NCBI GenBank assembly: GCA_002070185.1
Contig: MWCT01000001.1
Span: forward strand, 495,081-559,080
Source of the DNA: a candidate division BRC1 bacterium ADurb.Bin183
GTDB lineage: Bacteria; Sumerlaeota; Sumerlaeia; MWCT01
DNA: 64,000 bases
Direction of reading: 5' to 3'
Below the pieces are notes generated by a model. It made no database searches. It saw only the letters and a program-made list of their open reading frames with translations, and was not told the origin of the DNA. The position numbers and the translations under genes are program-made. Of this stretch, positions 53,270-64,000 are shown piece after piece; the stretch's first letter is position 1; each line of letters opens with the position of its first letter.

Positions 53270-54277
53270 ATGAAAAATATTTTAATTGAACAAAACCTCT
53301 TTCAGGAATTCAACGCTGCCGGCGTCCCCGGCGCGAGCGCGGCAATCTTTAAAGACGGGCGTTTCCTTTTCAGCCTCAACTGCGGGCTTGCCAATTTGGA
53401 AACAAAAACGCCCGCATCCGAACGAACCAATTACCGCATCGCATCCGTGTCAAAGCAGTTCACGGCAATGGCTATTATGATTTTGCGCCACAGAGGCGCG
53501 ATAGATTATGACACCCCCATCTCATCCTTTTTTACAGATTTTCCCCCCATCGGAGAAAACATTACCGTCCGCCGACTTATGAACCACACGTCCGGAATAG
53601 TCAATTATGAAGACATCATCCCGCCGGAAGTCCAAAAACCGCTGAAAGATGCCGATGTGTTGGAATTGATTAAACATCAGCATGGCGTTTATTTCACGCC
53701 GGGGACGCAATATAAATACAGCAACACCGGATACGCCCTCCTTGCCCTGATTGTGGAGCGTGTTTCAGGCGCAAGGTTTGCCGATTTTATGCGGGAAAAC
53801 ATATTCGCCCCGCTGGGCATGTTGGATACCGTTCTGCACGAGGACGGCATTACCGAAGTTAAAAACCGCGCCATTGGCTACAAAAAAACAGACAAAGGTT
53901 TTGAATGGGCAGACCAAAGCCTCACCAGCGCGGTGCTGGGCGATGGCGGCATTTATACCTCGCTTGAGGATTACCTCAAATGGGACCAAGCTTTATATGG
54001 CGAGACGCTCGTCCCGCGTCCCATACTTGACGAGGCATGGACGTCCGGCACGCTGACCGACGGCACTCCAATCAATTATGGCTTTGGATGGCGCGTTGAA
54101 GAACGAAACGGTGTCCGCCTCATTCACCACAACGGCAGCACCTGCGGATTCAATTCCGCCGTTCGGCGGATGCTGGATAAAAAAATGACCCTCGTTATTT
54201 TTACAAACCGCAACGGCAACCAATCTCATCAGATAGCGGATAATCTAACGGATTATATTTTGGATAACAACTTTTGA
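53270..54277 (+). CDS. Serine hydrolase of the beta-lactamase/DD-peptidase superfamily
   Basis: A 335-residue soluble class C beta-lactamase-like protein with the catalytic SxxK (S59 to K62 in RIASVSKQF), the YxN motif in KYSNTGYA near residue 147 and a HHNGST-like third motif in IHHNGSTCG. It lacks a clear signal peptide, so it may act in the cytosol. Functions in this family range from esterase to peptidase and cannot be set from sequence. The ATG at 53270 is the start; seven earlier in-frame codons have no ribosome binding site. It converges with the giant surface protein gene. Confidence 0.85.
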   Translation: MKNILIEQNLFQEFNAAGVPGASAAIFKDGRFLFSLNCGLANLETKTPASERTNYRIASVSKQFTAMAIMILRHRGAIDYDTPISSFFTDFPPIGENITVRRLMNHTSGIVNYEDIIPPEVQKPLKDADVLELIKHQHGVYFTPGTQYKYSNTGYALLALIVERVSGARFADFMRENIFAPLGMLDTVLHEDGITEVKNRAIGYKKTDKGFEWADQSLTSAVLGDGGIYTSLEDYLKWDQALYGETLVPRPILDEAWTSGTLTDGTPINYGFGWRVEERNGVRLIHHNGSTCGFNSAVRRMLDKKMTLVIFTNRNGNQSHQIADNLTDYILDNNF

Positions 54278-54282
54278 TTTTT

Positions 54283-57200
54283 TTACCGAAGCAACCAGAG
54301 CAGCGGCAAGTTGCTCTTGACAAAAATGTCCGCGCTGGTTTCCGCAAACGAAACATCTATATTCGAAGTGGTCTGGTAATTGAGATTGCCGTCCACATCC
54401 AATAAAAGGATTTTCTGATTACCCAGCGGCGCGTCCTCTGCAATACGGACCTGCAGCGTGGCAATGGGCGTCAGCGCTGGAATCACCGCCACCGGCAGGG
54501 CAGCTGTCCGAGCAAGGGTTGCCGTTTTTTTGCCGGCGTCAACAGAGCCTTTCAAAAGCGGCGATGCCGTCATACTCTCGATTGAGAAACCCTCGGGAAC
54601 GATGACGGAAAAATCGCAAGAATAAATCTTGAGCGTGCGCAAAGCTGCAATTTCAACGTTTATGGTTTTGCCCTGTTTTGCGTCATGGGGAGCAATAATC
54701 TGGAACTCGTTCGTGATTTTTGGGTGCGGCGTAAAATCTTTCAACATGATAGATGTTCTGCCCAGCGTGGGAATGCCATCCTTATTCTCGTAATAGTCCC
54801 TCTTTGTGTAGATTGCCGAAACAGCATCATCAGCGCGCCCAACCACCTGCAATTTCATTTCCACCGGCGCATCCTGCGTCATGCGCGTCGGACCCCACGA
54901 GCCATATCCCGGTTCAACATAATAATACACAATGTCGTTTGTAATGGGGGATTCCGGCAAATCGCTCTGCGGCGATATGACGTAGTCAAAGATGAGAAAA
55001 TCTCCATTGGGCAGCTGCTGATATTGCACGCGGCTGCCTCCGCCATTGCCTTGGTTATCCATCAGGAAAATCGGATTGGCGGCAAGAGGTTCGCCGACCG
55101 AATAGACCAGCCGGTCGTTGCGCTGCCATGCCACAATCGGACTGCCGTCAGCCGCTTTGAGCAGTTTGGGCGATTCATCAAAAACCGCCCCGCTTGTCAG
55201 CTGCTGCGGCGCGGCGCTCCATGTCGCCGGCGAGCCGCTGTATGCCATCGCATAAAGACGCGTGTCCGGCGTGGTAAGTTCGTCATCATCCGCATCGCGG
55301 GAAATGACAAGCCATGATTTTGAGGCATAGGGCGCGAAATCGTAAGCGATGGGGTCTTTGATATTGGCAAGAATCGTTTGCGGCGCGGAGAAATTCGCCC
55401 CGTCATAAATGCTGCAGCGCAGCGTTTCCGGCGATGCGGCGCTTGCCGTCCAATCGGGTGTGTTCTGAGCGGAATAAAACAGCATCACCTTGTTCTCATG
55501 ATTCATGAAAAGACGCGGCGAATAATCAGGCGTGTTGTTATTGGTCAGGTAATTGATGGACGACCACGTCTTTGCCGCGCTGTCGAATTTCATCCACGCA
55601 ATTTCCAGATGCCCCGCCGCCGCCTGAAGATTAATGTCGGGGTCGTCGCTTGGAAGCGTGAAGCCATCCACATTGCATGAATTGAAGGCGAGAATGAAAT
55701 TGCCATCCGGCGCGGCGATGACTTGCGGGTCGTCCTGAACGCGCGTGTCGTTTGTGATGGCGCCCTGTGCCGCAAGGGTGTTGCCCTCAAAATAAAGGTA
55801 ATTCAGTTCCACAGATTGTTCGCGGGGAACGCCGTTTTTCGCCGATGTATAAACAATGAGCCGTTTGTTTCCCGAAATTGCCTGACGCGGAATTGTGAAT
55901 GTGAAAGCGTTTGCAACAAGCGTCAGCTCATCTTCCGCTTGCGCTATGTTCATCGCGCCGGTTACCTTATCAATATTCACAACATTCCCATATTCGGGCA
56001 GATATTTTGCAAGTTCCCATTTCTCGACGTATTTGTTGTCCGGCAGAATAAATCTTCCGCCAGAATCGGAGGGCCATTTTAACGAATACCACGGTTTATC
56101 CGGCTGATCCTGATACTCAAAATATTTCAGAAATTTATAGCTGCCGGTGATATAAGCCTCTGCGGAGCGGATGCCCGGATAACGCATGTTTAAAATATCG
56201 TTGGCATTGAGCACTACATTGATGCGCGCTTGACCGGACATCTCAGCCCAGCCCTCATATACCGATGTCTTTATATCCGCTCCAATTTCCTGTTTGATGA
56301 AGCCGTCAATTTCATCAAATCGGAAGCCGAGCGTGGCATTGCTATCCTGCTGATACCACGCCTCAACGCCGAAGGTTTGTTCCAGATTGCCGCTCACAGA
56401 AACGAATTTATGCAAAAACCGCCGCATCTTGCTGTTGCCGATAATTTTTAGAATTTTGTCTATCTTGATTTTTTTCAAAAGGAAGTAGGCGCTTGTTTCT
56501 ATGGCTGCGCCCAACGTACCATCAATATTCATCTTACTGGCTTTGCCCATTTTAACGACCTGCGTGCAATCGCAGATGGCTTGAGCCGTTGTTTTGATAG
56601 ACGTTTTACTTACGGGGCTGACTTTGGCAACGCCGATAGGGAATGCTACTTTAAAGCCCATTTCGCCCCCGCCGTTATAATTCACGGGTTCATAATCCGA
56701 GCGAAATTCCACATTATCTTTCCACTTTCCGGCGATCTCAAATTCAATGTCCTCGATGAGGGGAATAGTCATATCAGCCACTTTGAGCCATTTGCCCTTG
56801 ATGCCAATCGTCCACTGCGTATTTTCTCCCGGCGGAAAGTTGTTGCTATATGAGTAGAGGAAATAAGAACCACCGCCTTTGGGAACGGTTTTCCATGTGC
56901 CGGTAACGGGGGCAAAATGAACAGCCAGAGTGGTTAATATAATGCGCCCAATATCCAGCACACACATCGGTTTTTGAGGATAGGTGAAAATGATGGCTTC
57001 GGAATGAAGCTCCTCCGCTTGTCCGCCCTGAGTAATGCGGCGCGCAATCGCTTCCACTTTTAATGAAAGCTCTTCATTATGCGGAATCTCATCTTTTGAT
57101 TCATCAAAAGAAATCCGATTAATCGTGCCCACTCGGTCTTTATCTAAAAAATTTTGGGTCTTCTTTTTGTTATTATTGATAAGCGTCGTTTCGACATACT

Positions 57201-59904
57201 TTTCCGACCAGTCAAATGCCTTGCCCCAGAACACCTCGCCCTGAACAAACAACTGGTATTTTCCGGGAAGCCCGGGCAGAATAATCACATGGCGCGGCGC
57301 AACGTATGTGATATTGATTAAGGGATCGTTGTTGTCGCGCACCTTGCCCTTCCAACGCCCTGTATCAATCGCCTGAGGCTTGTCTTTGGGCGCAACCGAG
57401 CATTCAAGGATAACCAAACCTGAAACGGTCGGCGTGAATTCAGCGCGAAACTCGCCCTCATTTTTCGTAGGCGTCATTGGAATTGGTCCGCCTTCATTGA
57501 TACTCCCCGACTCCGGCGTGATTTTCCATGCAAGATTCACCTCAACTTCGGCGGCTTTTGCAGGCTTGCCGTCCAATTTTTGTATTCTGACCACAACCGG
57601 CGACGGCGTGTTCAGCGGAATGCGGAAAAGGCAATCGCTGTTAAGCCCCAACTTTGGTTGGACGAATTCGATTTTATAATTCCAATTGCCCAATTTGTAG
57701 AAATAGACACGCTGACCGTCCGAGGCAAAGGCGCGGACTGCCATCAGATTCCGATTGGCGTCCACATAAATGCCGCCAGCCGTGGCGTCCGGAAGCGGCT
57801 CGATAGCTTCCGGGGTTGTCACGACTTTTTCGGGGTCATCCTCGATGCGCGAGAAAAGTATGTTGGTGTTATCGGACACATAAATCCCATCTTGCGCCCC
57901 GAGCGCAAGTTTGTTGTTATAGCTGAATGTTCCGGAAGCCGGAGCAAAAACACTCGCAGGCTCCGCCGTGTAGCGATCCTTGTCGTCTTTTTTAATCTTC
58001 CAGCAATAGACGGCGCGGTTCGTTTGGCTCATGACCGCCGCATACCCTCCATCCGCGCTGATGGCAATCTTTCGGCTGTTGTCATTTGAACCGGCGGGAC
58101 GCTGCGGATGGATGAACTTCTGCCCGCGATACCAGTATAGCCCCTTGACGGAATAACCGGAAAGATCCACAATACATAAACCTGAATCGTATGTGTCCGC
58201 AATAAAAGCAATCGGATCGGTGGGATGGAACACCACCTCCGCATATTTGAAATTGACAGCGGCGTCGCCGAAATCCACGCGCCCGAGACCTGTCTCGCGA
58301 TCATTGGGCGTGCGGTAGGTAATCTGTCCCGTCTCCGGATCCGGCGTGCAAACAAGGAGCGCGCCCGGCGTTGTCTCCATCGGAATCAACACCTTGCCGT
58401 AACCGGCATAGAAATCGCCCAATGATATGCTTTGCTTATAAAGCGAGGCGTAGTATCCATATCGGTAATCAAACGCCCAGAAAAATTTATTGAAACTGGG
58501 ATAAACCGTGACCTTATCCTTTTCCCTTTTTTCACCCTCCAGAAATCCGAACATTTGACCGTTGAATGCCAATGGAGGATCAAAATTGGGGAAAAGCGGG
58601 TCAAAAGATGTCAGGTCAACAGGGATAAATAACGACGGCGGCGATTGGATGACAGAGCCCCGCCGCGTGCCCGTGACATTTTTTACAACATACCCGCCAT
58701 ATCCCACAGGCGCATAGGGCGCAAGGGCGTCCGCGGAGCTATGTGAAATGAGCGTCAAAGAGCCGTCCGCCTCGCAACGATAAAGCCGCACAGGAATTGA
58801 TACGTCAACGCTAGTGAATGTATTGCAGCCGATATAGCGCGGATTGCCCGTTTTTGTCATATACATAGCATCCCCCGCGCCTGTGAGGCATTCCTCCGCA
58901 ACCTGTTCGGGAAATTCCTTTATTTGATTGTAATCATATCCGCAGATTTTATAATTCGCTTTGCCGCTTGCCATATATCTTTGCAGGGCATAAACAAATT
59001 CCGTGTCTTCGTTGAATTCAATATCGCGAATAACCTGAATCGGCGCGCTTTTTGTGACATACTGCGGAGGCTGATCCTGCGAAATCGGCGGACAGAGCGA
59101 CGCCGGAGTGCGTGTTGGCGTGGGGGTCGGTGTCGGAGTCGGAGGCGGCGTTTTTGTCGGTATCGGGGTCAACGTTGGCTTCGGTGTCGGCGTAGGCGCC
59201 GGAGTGCGAGTCGGTTCAGGCGTCAAAGTCGGCTCCGGTGTTGGCGTGGCTGTAGGCGCCGGTGTGGGAGTTTTTATCGGCGTCGGCGTGGGGGTATCGG
59301 TATGTATGGGCGTCGGCGTTGTTGTGGGCGTTGGTGTGGAAGTCGGCGTTGGCGTGGGCGTCGGCGTTGGAAATCCCTCCATGAAATCAAATCGGAAACC
59401 ATCCACGATAACATTTGTGCCGGACTCGCCATCGGGCAGTTTATCCGAAACCGTTATGTTATAGGTGTAACCCGCATAAAAGGGCAAATCGCCGAGATAA
59501 ATCCCCAGCCCCGGCGTAATGGGTATCGTCTGGTCTGCATAGAATGTTTGCAGGTCGCCGTGATTTTCAATCGTAATCATGGCTTGCTGTGTGTTTGATG
59601 CGCTGTGCGGATGCATTTCGTAAATGACCCATCTTCCCGAACGCGGAAATTTGACGGGCAGCACAACCGTATTAGAGCCGCTGCCGCCCTGCTTCACCAG
59701 ATAATTCGTCATGAAATAATTTGAAAGCGTTGTAGAAGGCGCCCATTGCCCATTTATCACCACATCAGGCTCCGCATTATCCTTGTAAAAAGTGTTGATA
59801 GGCATTGGCGTGGGTGTGGGAGTCGGCGTGGACGTTCCGGCAAGAATTGAACCAGATAGAATAAATAGAACCAAAATAAACATTGCAAAAAAATTTTTAA
59901 TCAT
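54283..59904 (-). CDS. Giant surface protein with Thr-Pro linker, propeller and cohesin-like end
   Basis: A 1873-residue exported protein. A signal peptide (to about 23) and a short Thr-Pro run lead to a golvesin-like beta-sandwich (about 37-180) with [25 protein letters not shown] and [12 protein letters not shown] Thr-Pro linker of about 85 residues follows (see 59101-59372). Then comes a beta-propeller-like region to about 760 (repeated [24 protein letters not shown] blades), Ig-like and lipid-free beta domains, a large central region that may form a rod, repeats resembling six-bladed propeller blades near 1450-1700, and a C-terminal cohesin-like domain ending in LPLLWLLR. No sortase or autotransporter signal is seen. 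It probably mediates adhesion or glycan binding. Confidence 0.82.
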   Translation of the reverse strand: MIKNFFAMFILVLFILSGSILAGTSTPTPTPTPMPINTFYKDNAEPDVVINGQWAPSTTLSNYFMTNYLVKQGGSGSNTVVLPVKFPRSGRWVIYEMHPHSASNTQQAMITIENHGDLQTFYADQTIPITPGLGIYLGDLPFYAGYTYNITVSDKLPDGESGTNVIVDGFRFDFMEGFPTPTPTPTPTSTPTPTTTPTPIHTDTPTPTPIKTPTPAPTATPTPEPTLTPEPTRTPAPTPTPKPTLTPIPTKTPPPTPTPTPTPTRTPASLCPPISQDQPPQYVTKSAPIQVIRDIEFNEDTEFVYALQRYMASGKANYKICGYDYNQIKEFPEQVAEECLTGAGDAMYMTKTGNPRYIGCNTFTSVDVSIPVRLYRCEADGSLTLISHSSADALAPYAPVGYGGYVVKNVTGTRRGSVIQSPPSLFIPVDLTSFDPLFPNFDPPLAFNGQMFGFLEGEKREKDKVTVYPSFNKFFWAFDYRYGYYASLYKQSISLGDFYAGYGKVLIPMETTPGALLVCTPDPETGQITYRTPNDRETGLGRVDFGDAAVNFKYAEVVFHPTDPIAFIADTYDSGLCIVDLSGYSVKGLYWYRGQKFIHPQRPAGSNDNSRKIAISADGGYAAVMSQTNRAVYCWKIKKDDKDRYTAEPASVFAPASGTFSYNNKLALGAQDGIYVSDNTNILFSRIEDDPEKVVTTPEAIEPLPDATAGGIYVDANRNLMAVRAFASDGQRVYFYKLGNWNYKIEFVQPKLGLNSDCLFRIPLNTPSPVVVRIQKLDGKPAKAAEVEVNLAWKITPESGSINEGGPIPMTPTKNEGEFRAEFTPTVSGLVILECSVAPKDKPQAIDTGRWKGKVRDNNDPLINITYVAPRHVIILPGLPGKYQLFVQGEVFWGKAFDWSEKYVETTLINNNKKKTQNFLDKDRVGTINRISFDESKDEIPHNEELSLKVEAIARRITQGGQAEELHSEAIIFTYPQKPMCVLDIGRIILTTLAVHFAPVTGTWKTVPKGGGSYFLYSYSNNFPPGENTQWTIGIKGKWLKVADMTIPLIEDIEFEIAGKWKDNVEFRSDYEPVNYNGGGEMGFKVAFPIGVAKVSPVSKTSIKTTAQAICDCTQVVKMGKASKMNIDGTLGAAIETSAYFLLKKIKIDKILKIIGNSKMRRFLHKFVSVSGNLEQTFGVEAWYQQDSNATLGFRFDEIDGFIKQEIGADIKTSVYEGWAEMSGQARINVVLNANDILNMRYPGIRSAEAYITGSYKFLKYFEYQDQPDKPWYSLKWPSDSGGRFILPDNKYVEKWELAKYLPEYGNVVNIDKVTGAMNIAQAEDELTLVANAFTFTIPRQAISGNKRLIVYTSAKNGVPREQSVELNYLYFEGNTLAAQGAITNDTRVQDDPQVIAAPDGNFILAFNSCNVDGFTLPSDDPDINLQAAAGHLEIAWMKFDSAAKTWSSINYLTNNNTPDYSPRLFMNHENKVMLFYSAQNTPDWTASAASPETLRCSIYDGANFSAPQTILANIKDPIAYDFAPYASKSWLVISRDADDDELTTPDTRLYAMAYSGSPATWSAAPQQLTSGAVFDESPKLLKAADGSPIVAWQRNDRLVYSVGEPLAANPIFLMDNQGNGGGSRVQYQQLPNGDFLIFDYVISPQSDLPESPITNDIVYYYVEPGYGSWGPTRMTQDAPVEMKLQVVGRADDAVSAIYTKRDYYENKDGIPTLGRTSIMLKDFTPHPKITNEFQIIAPHDAKQGKTINVEIAALRTLKIYSCDFSVIVPEGFSIESMTASPLLKGSVDAGKKTATLARTAALPVAVIPALTPIATLQVRIAEDAPLGNQKILLLDVDGNLNYQTTSNIDVSFAETSADIFVKSNLPLLWLLR
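59101..59372 (-). repeat. Low-complexity Thr-Pro codon repeat
   Basis: On the minus strand this DNA is a run of ACN-CCN codons that encodes the (TP)n linker of the giant protein, with interspersed Lys, Glu, Ala and Ile. It is internally repetitive at 6 bp and imperfectly at larger steps, so length change by slippage is likely. A shorter TPTPTP run lies at about 59800-59835. The plus strand has a Gly-Val-rich open frame that is a shadow. Confidence 0.85.
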
Positions 59905-60091
59905 TTTTTACCTTTTCCTTAATAAATAAAATTATAATATTTATAGCTTGTTTTTATTTTTTATGCAACATTTTTATATGCGTCAAAATGGAATGTTCAT
60001 AGCGCAATGAGGAGCGATAAAGGTTAAAAAGGCACATTAATAAAGAAGCCGCTCCTTATATAAACTAATAAAAAAAATAATGAGGAATGCA

Positions 60092-61912
60092 ATGAAAAAT
60101 CTCGGATGGTTTGTTTTGTGCCTTGTGTCGGTTGTTTTTTCCGCGGGATATACTTATGATTTGCCGCCGTTGCAATCTCTGCCGATAGATTATTATATCG
60201 AAAACGGGCTTCTCCCGGATGATGTCACGCCGAAAAGATATTATGAAGAAAAGGCGCCCGGCACAATCTCGAAAGAATTCAGAACAACTTTATCAGCAGC
60301 GGCATCTTATCAAATAGATCTCAGAAAAGTCGGCGGCGTCAACGGCAAAGGCATCATCTTCAAAAACACAGGAACCGCCGATATTATCAATCCATGGCTT
60401 GTCATAAATAAAAACCGCGACTGGTTCTCCACCTCCTCCATGCTTGCCGAGATTCTCGGCGATGAAACCGACCCTAAAAAACGCGCCTTTCTCATCTGGA
60501 GTTTTATCAAACAGAATCGCTATCACTGGTATCCCGCCGAAGCCGGTAATGAAATACACGACCCGGTCAAATATTTGAACGTCTATGGATACGGGTTCTG
60601 CGACGACAGCGCGGTTGTCTCTGAAGCCCTCTTCAAAAATGCGGGATTCGCCGATGCCCGTTGCTGGGGGCTTTCCGGTCATGTTGTGCCCGAAGTGTAT
60701 TACAATTCGGCGTGGCACATGCTCGATGCCGATTTGGAAGTCTTTTATCCCAAACGCGATAATATCCATGTGGCGAGCGTGGAAGAGTGCGCCGCCGACG
60801 GATGGCTCGTTCGTAGAATTTCCAGTTCGAGCATCGTCGCCCTTTACACGAGCACGTCGGATAATTTCACGTATAAAAACGCATGGACTACCGCGCACAC
60901 GATGGCAATCACGCTCCGTCCCGGCGAGCAATTGGAACGATATTGGCATAACTGGGGCAAATACCACGATTTTTGTTATTATAAAGAGCCGCCCCGTTAT
61001 GGCAACGGACGCCTTCTTTACGCCCCCGACCTTTCATCCAATATTTTTAAATCCGGTTTCCAGACAGTCGCAAATATCGAAACCTTTGCCGACTCGAACA
61101 CATCTCCTCTACTGCATCTGAAAGATGCGGGAAAAAGCGGCGACCTTGTTTGCAAGATGTCAAGCCCTTATTTGTTTGTGGGCGGCACAGTTCAGCTGGA
61201 TGCCTTTTGCAGCGGAACAATGGATAAAATCTCAGTCGAGTTTTCAAAGGACACATACTCATGGAAACTACTGAAAACAGTGGATGGACCCGCTTCCTCG
61301 ACCACCGAAATCAATCTGGATTCTTCCATCGGCGCATTATCCAGCCCGGCGACATACACCTTCTTTATACGCCTGACGTTACAGGGCAGCGAAAAAAATT
61401 CTGTGGGCATTAACAGACTGACAATCCTCGGCGACATCCAATGCGCGCCAGCCGCCTTGCCCGCATTAAGGCCTGCCATGATTAACAAATGCGAAATGCG
61501 CTTTGTATCCGCCGCAGGCGGCGCCCTTGAGGTCATTTATCAATATGACGAATTTCCCAATCTTGCCCCTCCGAAACCACCCATTTCGCCGACCTTTCCC
61601 AGCACAGATGATACGGTAGCATCCACAGCCCCGATTCTGGAATGGGAGGATCCAAACACAACTGCAACCATTGTTTCGCGCCAGATTATGGTCTCATGGG
61701 GTCCTCTCGGTATCCTACCCGTGACCCCGCTCGCATGGGAAAAAATTGGAGCAGAGAACATCTGGCAGGTCCCCGATGGCTGGCTGTTGGATGGATATAC
61801 ATATTATTGGCGTGTTCGCTCAAAAAATAAAACAAATTGGAGTCGTTGGAGCGACCCATGGTCTTTCACCATCCAACTCCCCGTCCCCCTTGCGGGTTTT
61901 GCCGCTTATTAA
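60092..61912 (+). CDS. Secreted transglutaminase-like protein with beta-sandwich C-terminus
   Basis: A 606-residue exported protein. The signal peptide ends near FSAG. A transglutaminase-like core spans about 120-225: candidate catalytic Cys170 in GYGFCDDSA, His197 in GLSGHVVPEVYY and Asp212 in AWHMLDAD, in the order Cys-His-Asp. Such cores act as peptidases or crosslinkers. A large beta-rich stretch (about 330-450) and a C-terminal fibronectin-III-like domain with PISPTFPSTDDTV and YYWRVRSKNKTNWSRWS follow. TGAGGA supports the ATG at 60092. It is divergent from the giant surface protein and likely shares its surface role. Confidence 0.78.
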   Translation: MKNLGWFVLCLVSVVFSAGYTYDLPPLQSLPIDYYIENGLLPDDVTPKRYYEEKAPGTISKEFRTTLSAAASYQIDLRKVGGVNGKGIIFKNTGTADIINPWLVINKNRDWFSTSSMLAEILGDETDPKKRAFLIWSFIKQNRYHWYPAEAGNEIHDPVKYLNVYGYGFCDDSAVVSEALFKNAGFADARCWGLSGHVVPEVYYNSAWHMLDADLEVFYPKRDNIHVASVEECAADGWLVRRISSSSIVALYTSTSDNFTYKNAWTTAHTMAITLRPGEQLERYWHNWGKYHDFCYYKEPPRYGNGRLLYAPDLSSNIFKSGFQTVANIETFADSNTSPLLHLKDAGKSGDLVCKMSSPYLFVGGTVQLDAFCSGTMDKISVEFSKDTYSWKLLKTVDGPASSTTEINLDSSIGALSSPATYTFFIRLTLQGSEKNSVGINRLTILGDIQCAPAALPALRPAMINKCEMRFVSAAGGALEVIYQYDEFPNLAPPKPPISPTFPSTDDTVASTAPILEWEDPNTTATIVSRQIMVSWGPLGILPVTPLAWEKIGAENIWQVPDGWLLDGYTYYWRVRSKNKTNWSRWSDPWSFTIQLPVPLAGFAAY

Positions 61913-62084
61913 CCATCGCTCGGTTAATCATCATTATTATTAAAAAAGTGTTTGTGATTTTTTGGGAGAAATCACCCGCCCGGGTAATTTTACTTGATTA
62001 GGATAGTATTACCAAATAGAAATATTATTTAGTATTTGCAAAAACATCTCAAAGAAGAATGTAAAATAGCAAAGGAGAATTAAT

Positions 62085-63611
62085 ATGAGATATTGGGTTG
62101 TATCGCCAATGGCATGGGGGATGGATACGACAGATGAAAAATTGGCTGAATTTCTGAAAATTATCGAAGAAAAGAAAATTGCTTTGGTGAATTGGAAAAA
62201 AGGTGAAAGCGCAAGCGGAAAGAGATTTTCAAAAGAGGTTGAAATAGGTGACTTGATCATTATTGCTAAAGGCTCAAATAAAAAGAAAAAATGTTATTAT
62301 GCCGGTATAGTGGATAGTAATAGTCGTAAATATGAAAATGTGGCAGAACAATGTCGTAGCCTTAGAAATTTTGTAAATATAAAAAGTATTAATATTCCAT
62401 TTTCTGAAAAATGTACTCGTGGAAGAACTGATAATCCTGGAACAATATATGAATTAGACCCAGGAAACCCTCATGATAAGAAGGTTATAGATACTGTAAT
62501 GAATTATATAAATAAGAACGGAGATAATAAACCAATGAAAGAATATGCTCAGTTGCTATTTTCACATTATCAACTTATTCTTACGGGAGCGCCGGGAACG
62601 GGGAAAACTTATATGGCAAAGGAAATAGCTCGCTCAAATATTTCGGAGGGTTCGACAACCCAACTTGAATTTGTGCAATTTCACCCAAGTTTTGACTATA
62701 CGGATTTTATAGAAGGTTTAAAACCAGTCAAAGGTGCCAATTTAAATTTGGTCTTTGAATTGAAAAATGGTATATTTAAGAAATTCTGCCGAAGGGCAGG
62801 TGTTGTTGAAAGGATATTATTCGATACACTGAAAAAGGAGAAAAACAAAAAAGATATCAGTTCCAGTGAACTTAAGACTTGCGCCAGTGAATTATATATT
62901 TTTTTGGGAGATGATGAAGATGGAATTTCATTTTGGAAGGAATGGTTAGAAAACAAAAAAGAAGAAAGAAATGTTCCCATTTCAGATTTGCCAAAATTTT
63001 TCTTTATTATTGATGAAATAAATCGTGCTGACCTTTCAAGAGTGTTTGGTGAAATATTTTATGCCCTTGAACCGGATTATCGAGGCGTGGAAGGTACAGT
63101 GACCACACAATATGCATCCCTGAATACCATCGAAACTTTCTTTGTGGATAAAACCAGAAAAAACGACAAATTTTTTATTCCCAGTAATGTTTATATAATT
63201 GGAACCATGAACGACATTGACCGTAGTGTGGAGAGTTTTGACTTCGCTCTTCGAAGAAGGTTTGTGTGGCAAGAAATCAAGGCTGATGAAAAATGTTTTG
63301 AGACAGTCATGAAAGATATGAACAAAAAACCGTTTTATGAAGAGGCTCTCATTCGTTATAAAAATCTTAATGATGTTATAGCCAAAATTGAGATGTTAGG
63401 TGAATCATACAATATAGGCCCAGCCTATTTCCGTAAATTGGATATGTATTCAAATAATGGAAATGCTGATTGGGACCAATTCTGGAATAATCATCTTGAA
63501 CTTCTTCTCAAGGAATATTTGCGTTCCCGAAAAAGCATTACAGATGATTTAAATAAACTGAAAGCTGCCTATGATAATAAGAATACCCAAAATAATTCGG
63601 ATAATTCCTGA
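62085..63611 (+). CDS. mcrB: McrB-like GTPase/ATPase of a modification-dependent restriction system
   Basis: The motor and recognition subunit of McrBC-type restriction. The 508 residues start with an EVE/PUA-like domain (about 1-125, RYWVVSPMAWGMD, GDLIIIAKGSNKKKK) that would read modified bases. The AAA+ domain has Walker A GAPGTGKT at 168-175, Walker B IIDEINRADLSRVFGEIF, and the McrB signature TMNDIDRSVESFDFALRRRF. The DNA is AT-rich relative to the rest of the window, suggesting horizontal acquisition. AAAGGAG precedes the ATG. The stop overlaps the mcrC start by one base. Confidence 0.92.
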   Translation: MRYWVVSPMAWGMDTTDEKLAEFLKIIEEKKIALVNWKKGESASGKRFSKEVEIGDLIIIAKGSNKKKKCYYAGIVDSNSRKYENVAEQCRSLRNFVNIKSINIPFSEKCTRGRTDNPGTIYELDPGNPHDKKVIDTVMNYINKNGDNKPMKEYAQLLFSHYQLILTGAPGTGKTYMAKEIARSNISEGSTTQLEFVQFHPSFDYTDFIEGLKPVKGANLNLVFELKNGIFKKFCRRAGVVERILFDTLKKEKNKKDISSSELKTCASELYIFLGDDEDGISFWKEWLENKKEERNVPISDLPKFFFIIDEINRADLSRVFGEIFYALEPDYRGVEGTVTTQYASLNTIETFFVDKTRKNDKFFIPSNVYIIGTMNDIDRSVESFDFALRRRFVWQEIKADEKCFETVMKDMNKKPFYEEALIRYKNLNDVIAKIEMLGESYNIGPAYFRKLDMYSNNGNADWDQFWNNHLELLLKEYLRSRKSITDDLNKLKAAYDNKNTQNNSDNS

Positions 63612-63928
63612 TGAAAAACGTTTCAATAAAACTTAAGGATAATTCTGAAAAATCTGATTGGATTGCTGATTCGTCGATAGATTCTGAAGAAGAGAAGCAG
63701 ATGGTTTTAAAACTGCTTCAAAAACACAATAGCAAATCATTAGAATATTTATCAAAATTCTCTGAATTATCTGTGTTTTCTTTTCTCCATGATACAGGTA
63801 GTAACAAGAGTGATGAATCCAGCAATAAACCTATTTATAGTTTATCGGCAGACAATCAAAGAATAAATACTTATAACATAATGGGAATATTGCGCCTGCG
63901 TGATCAGGCTCATGATCTGGAAGTTTGA
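63611..63928 (+). pseudogene. mcrC: McrC-like subunit, truncated by an insertion
   Basis: The first 105 codons of an McrC-like nuclease subunit. SADNQRINTYNIMGILRLRD is the usual McrC region before the SRF motif, after which the gene stops at LEV. Full-length McrC proteins are several hundred residues and carry a PD-(D/E)XK nuclease C-terminal part, which is absent. The stop is provided by the TGA at the start of the IS3-like terminus at 63926. McrB without McrC is not expected to cut DNA. Confidence 0.82.
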
Positions 63929-64000
63929 AATGCTCCCCAAAAACTGGACAACGGGTTAAGGTGGATAATATGATCCTTAACAGTGTTTTGGGAAGGAGCA
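63926..64000 (+). mobile_element. Terminus of an IS3-like insertion sequence, continuing past the window
   Basis: TGAAATGCTCCCCAAAAACT followed by GGACA has the form of IS3-family left ends (TGnn...CCCCAAAAACTGGACA). An inverted repeat GTTAAGG...CCTTAAC lies inside, and GGAAGGAGC at the window end would serve as ribosome binding site of the first transposase frame. The IS body is not included, so family assignment rests on the end only. Confidence 0.6.

Noticed and set aside
59108..59598. Arg-rich and Gly-Val-rich frames on the plus strand
   Set aside because: They are antisense shadows of the Thr-Pro codon repeat of the giant surface protein.
61909..61931. ATTAACC/GGTTAAT hairpin after the transglutaminase-like gene
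   Set aside because: A seven-base AT-rich stem without a T tract; may be a weak terminator, but support is low.

Overview
The window looks like a chromosomal segment of an uncultured, Gram-negative, surface-attached polysaccharide degrader. Supporting signs are lipoprotein signals, type IV pilin genes with a PilT-type ATPase, secreted heparinase-like, GH172-like, glycosidase-like and acetyl-xylan-esterase-like enzymes, a 1873-residue surface protein with Thr-Pro linkers, and a sigma-54 activator. Such gene sets are common in Lentisphaerota, Sumerlaeota, Hydrogenedentota, Omnitrophota and relatives. I cannot fix the phylum from sequence alone.

Layout: 1-2435 holds a sigma-54 activator cut by the window edge and rsmE. 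2463-12456 is a tightly packed minus-strand run of eight genes: SGNH esterase-like, SppA, NAD-epimerase, DapA-like aldolase, MDR dehydrogenase, heparinase-like lyase, a small membrane protein and LemA. 12457-17700 is an accessory island at a tRNA locus. It holds an excisionase-like gene behind a strong-looking promoter with three 10-bp iterons, then a three-cassette integron array (13262-16454) with foldable attC sites and no integrase. Next come a tiny GIY-YIG nuclease element and five perfect-period 76-bp repeats made of the nuclease 3' end joined to a tRNA-Asn 3' half. A tRNA cluster (Thr, Tyr, degenerate Asn, Asn on the minus strand) closes the island. 17954-24134 has mscL, a glycosidase and two related esterase genes, one broken, that bracket an accessory patch: an HNH nuclease, a frameshifted zinc-ribbon gene and a decayed hicAB pair.

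24211-36805 is mixed core metabolism and signalling: antiporter, radical SAM protein, acetyl xylan esterase, double-REC protein, birA, an RpiB-like isomerase, an AsnB-like amidotransferase with a glycosyltransferase, a rubrerythrin, a degenerate-repeat protein and a lipoprotein. 36829-37232 is the RNase P RNA. 37376-54277 holds a REC-kinase fusion, asnA, a GH172-like lipoprotein, an NlpC/P60-like protein, asnS, a minor-pilin block, a PLD protein, pilT, ugd and UDP-xylose synthase, corA and a serine hydrolase. 54283-61912 has the giant surface protein and a transglutaminase-like secreted protein. 62085-64000 is an AT-rich McrBC system whose mcrC is cut by an IS3-like terminus running off the right edge.

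The most unusual part is 16561-17470. A very small GIY-YIG gene carries the 3' half of tRNA-Asn, with a 15-bp palindrome in place of the anticodon-stem 3' side, as the end of its own reading frame. That same composite end is repeated in tandem directly downstream of the intact tRNA-Asn. This suggests a minimal tRNA-targeting nuclease element that leaves its tail behind.
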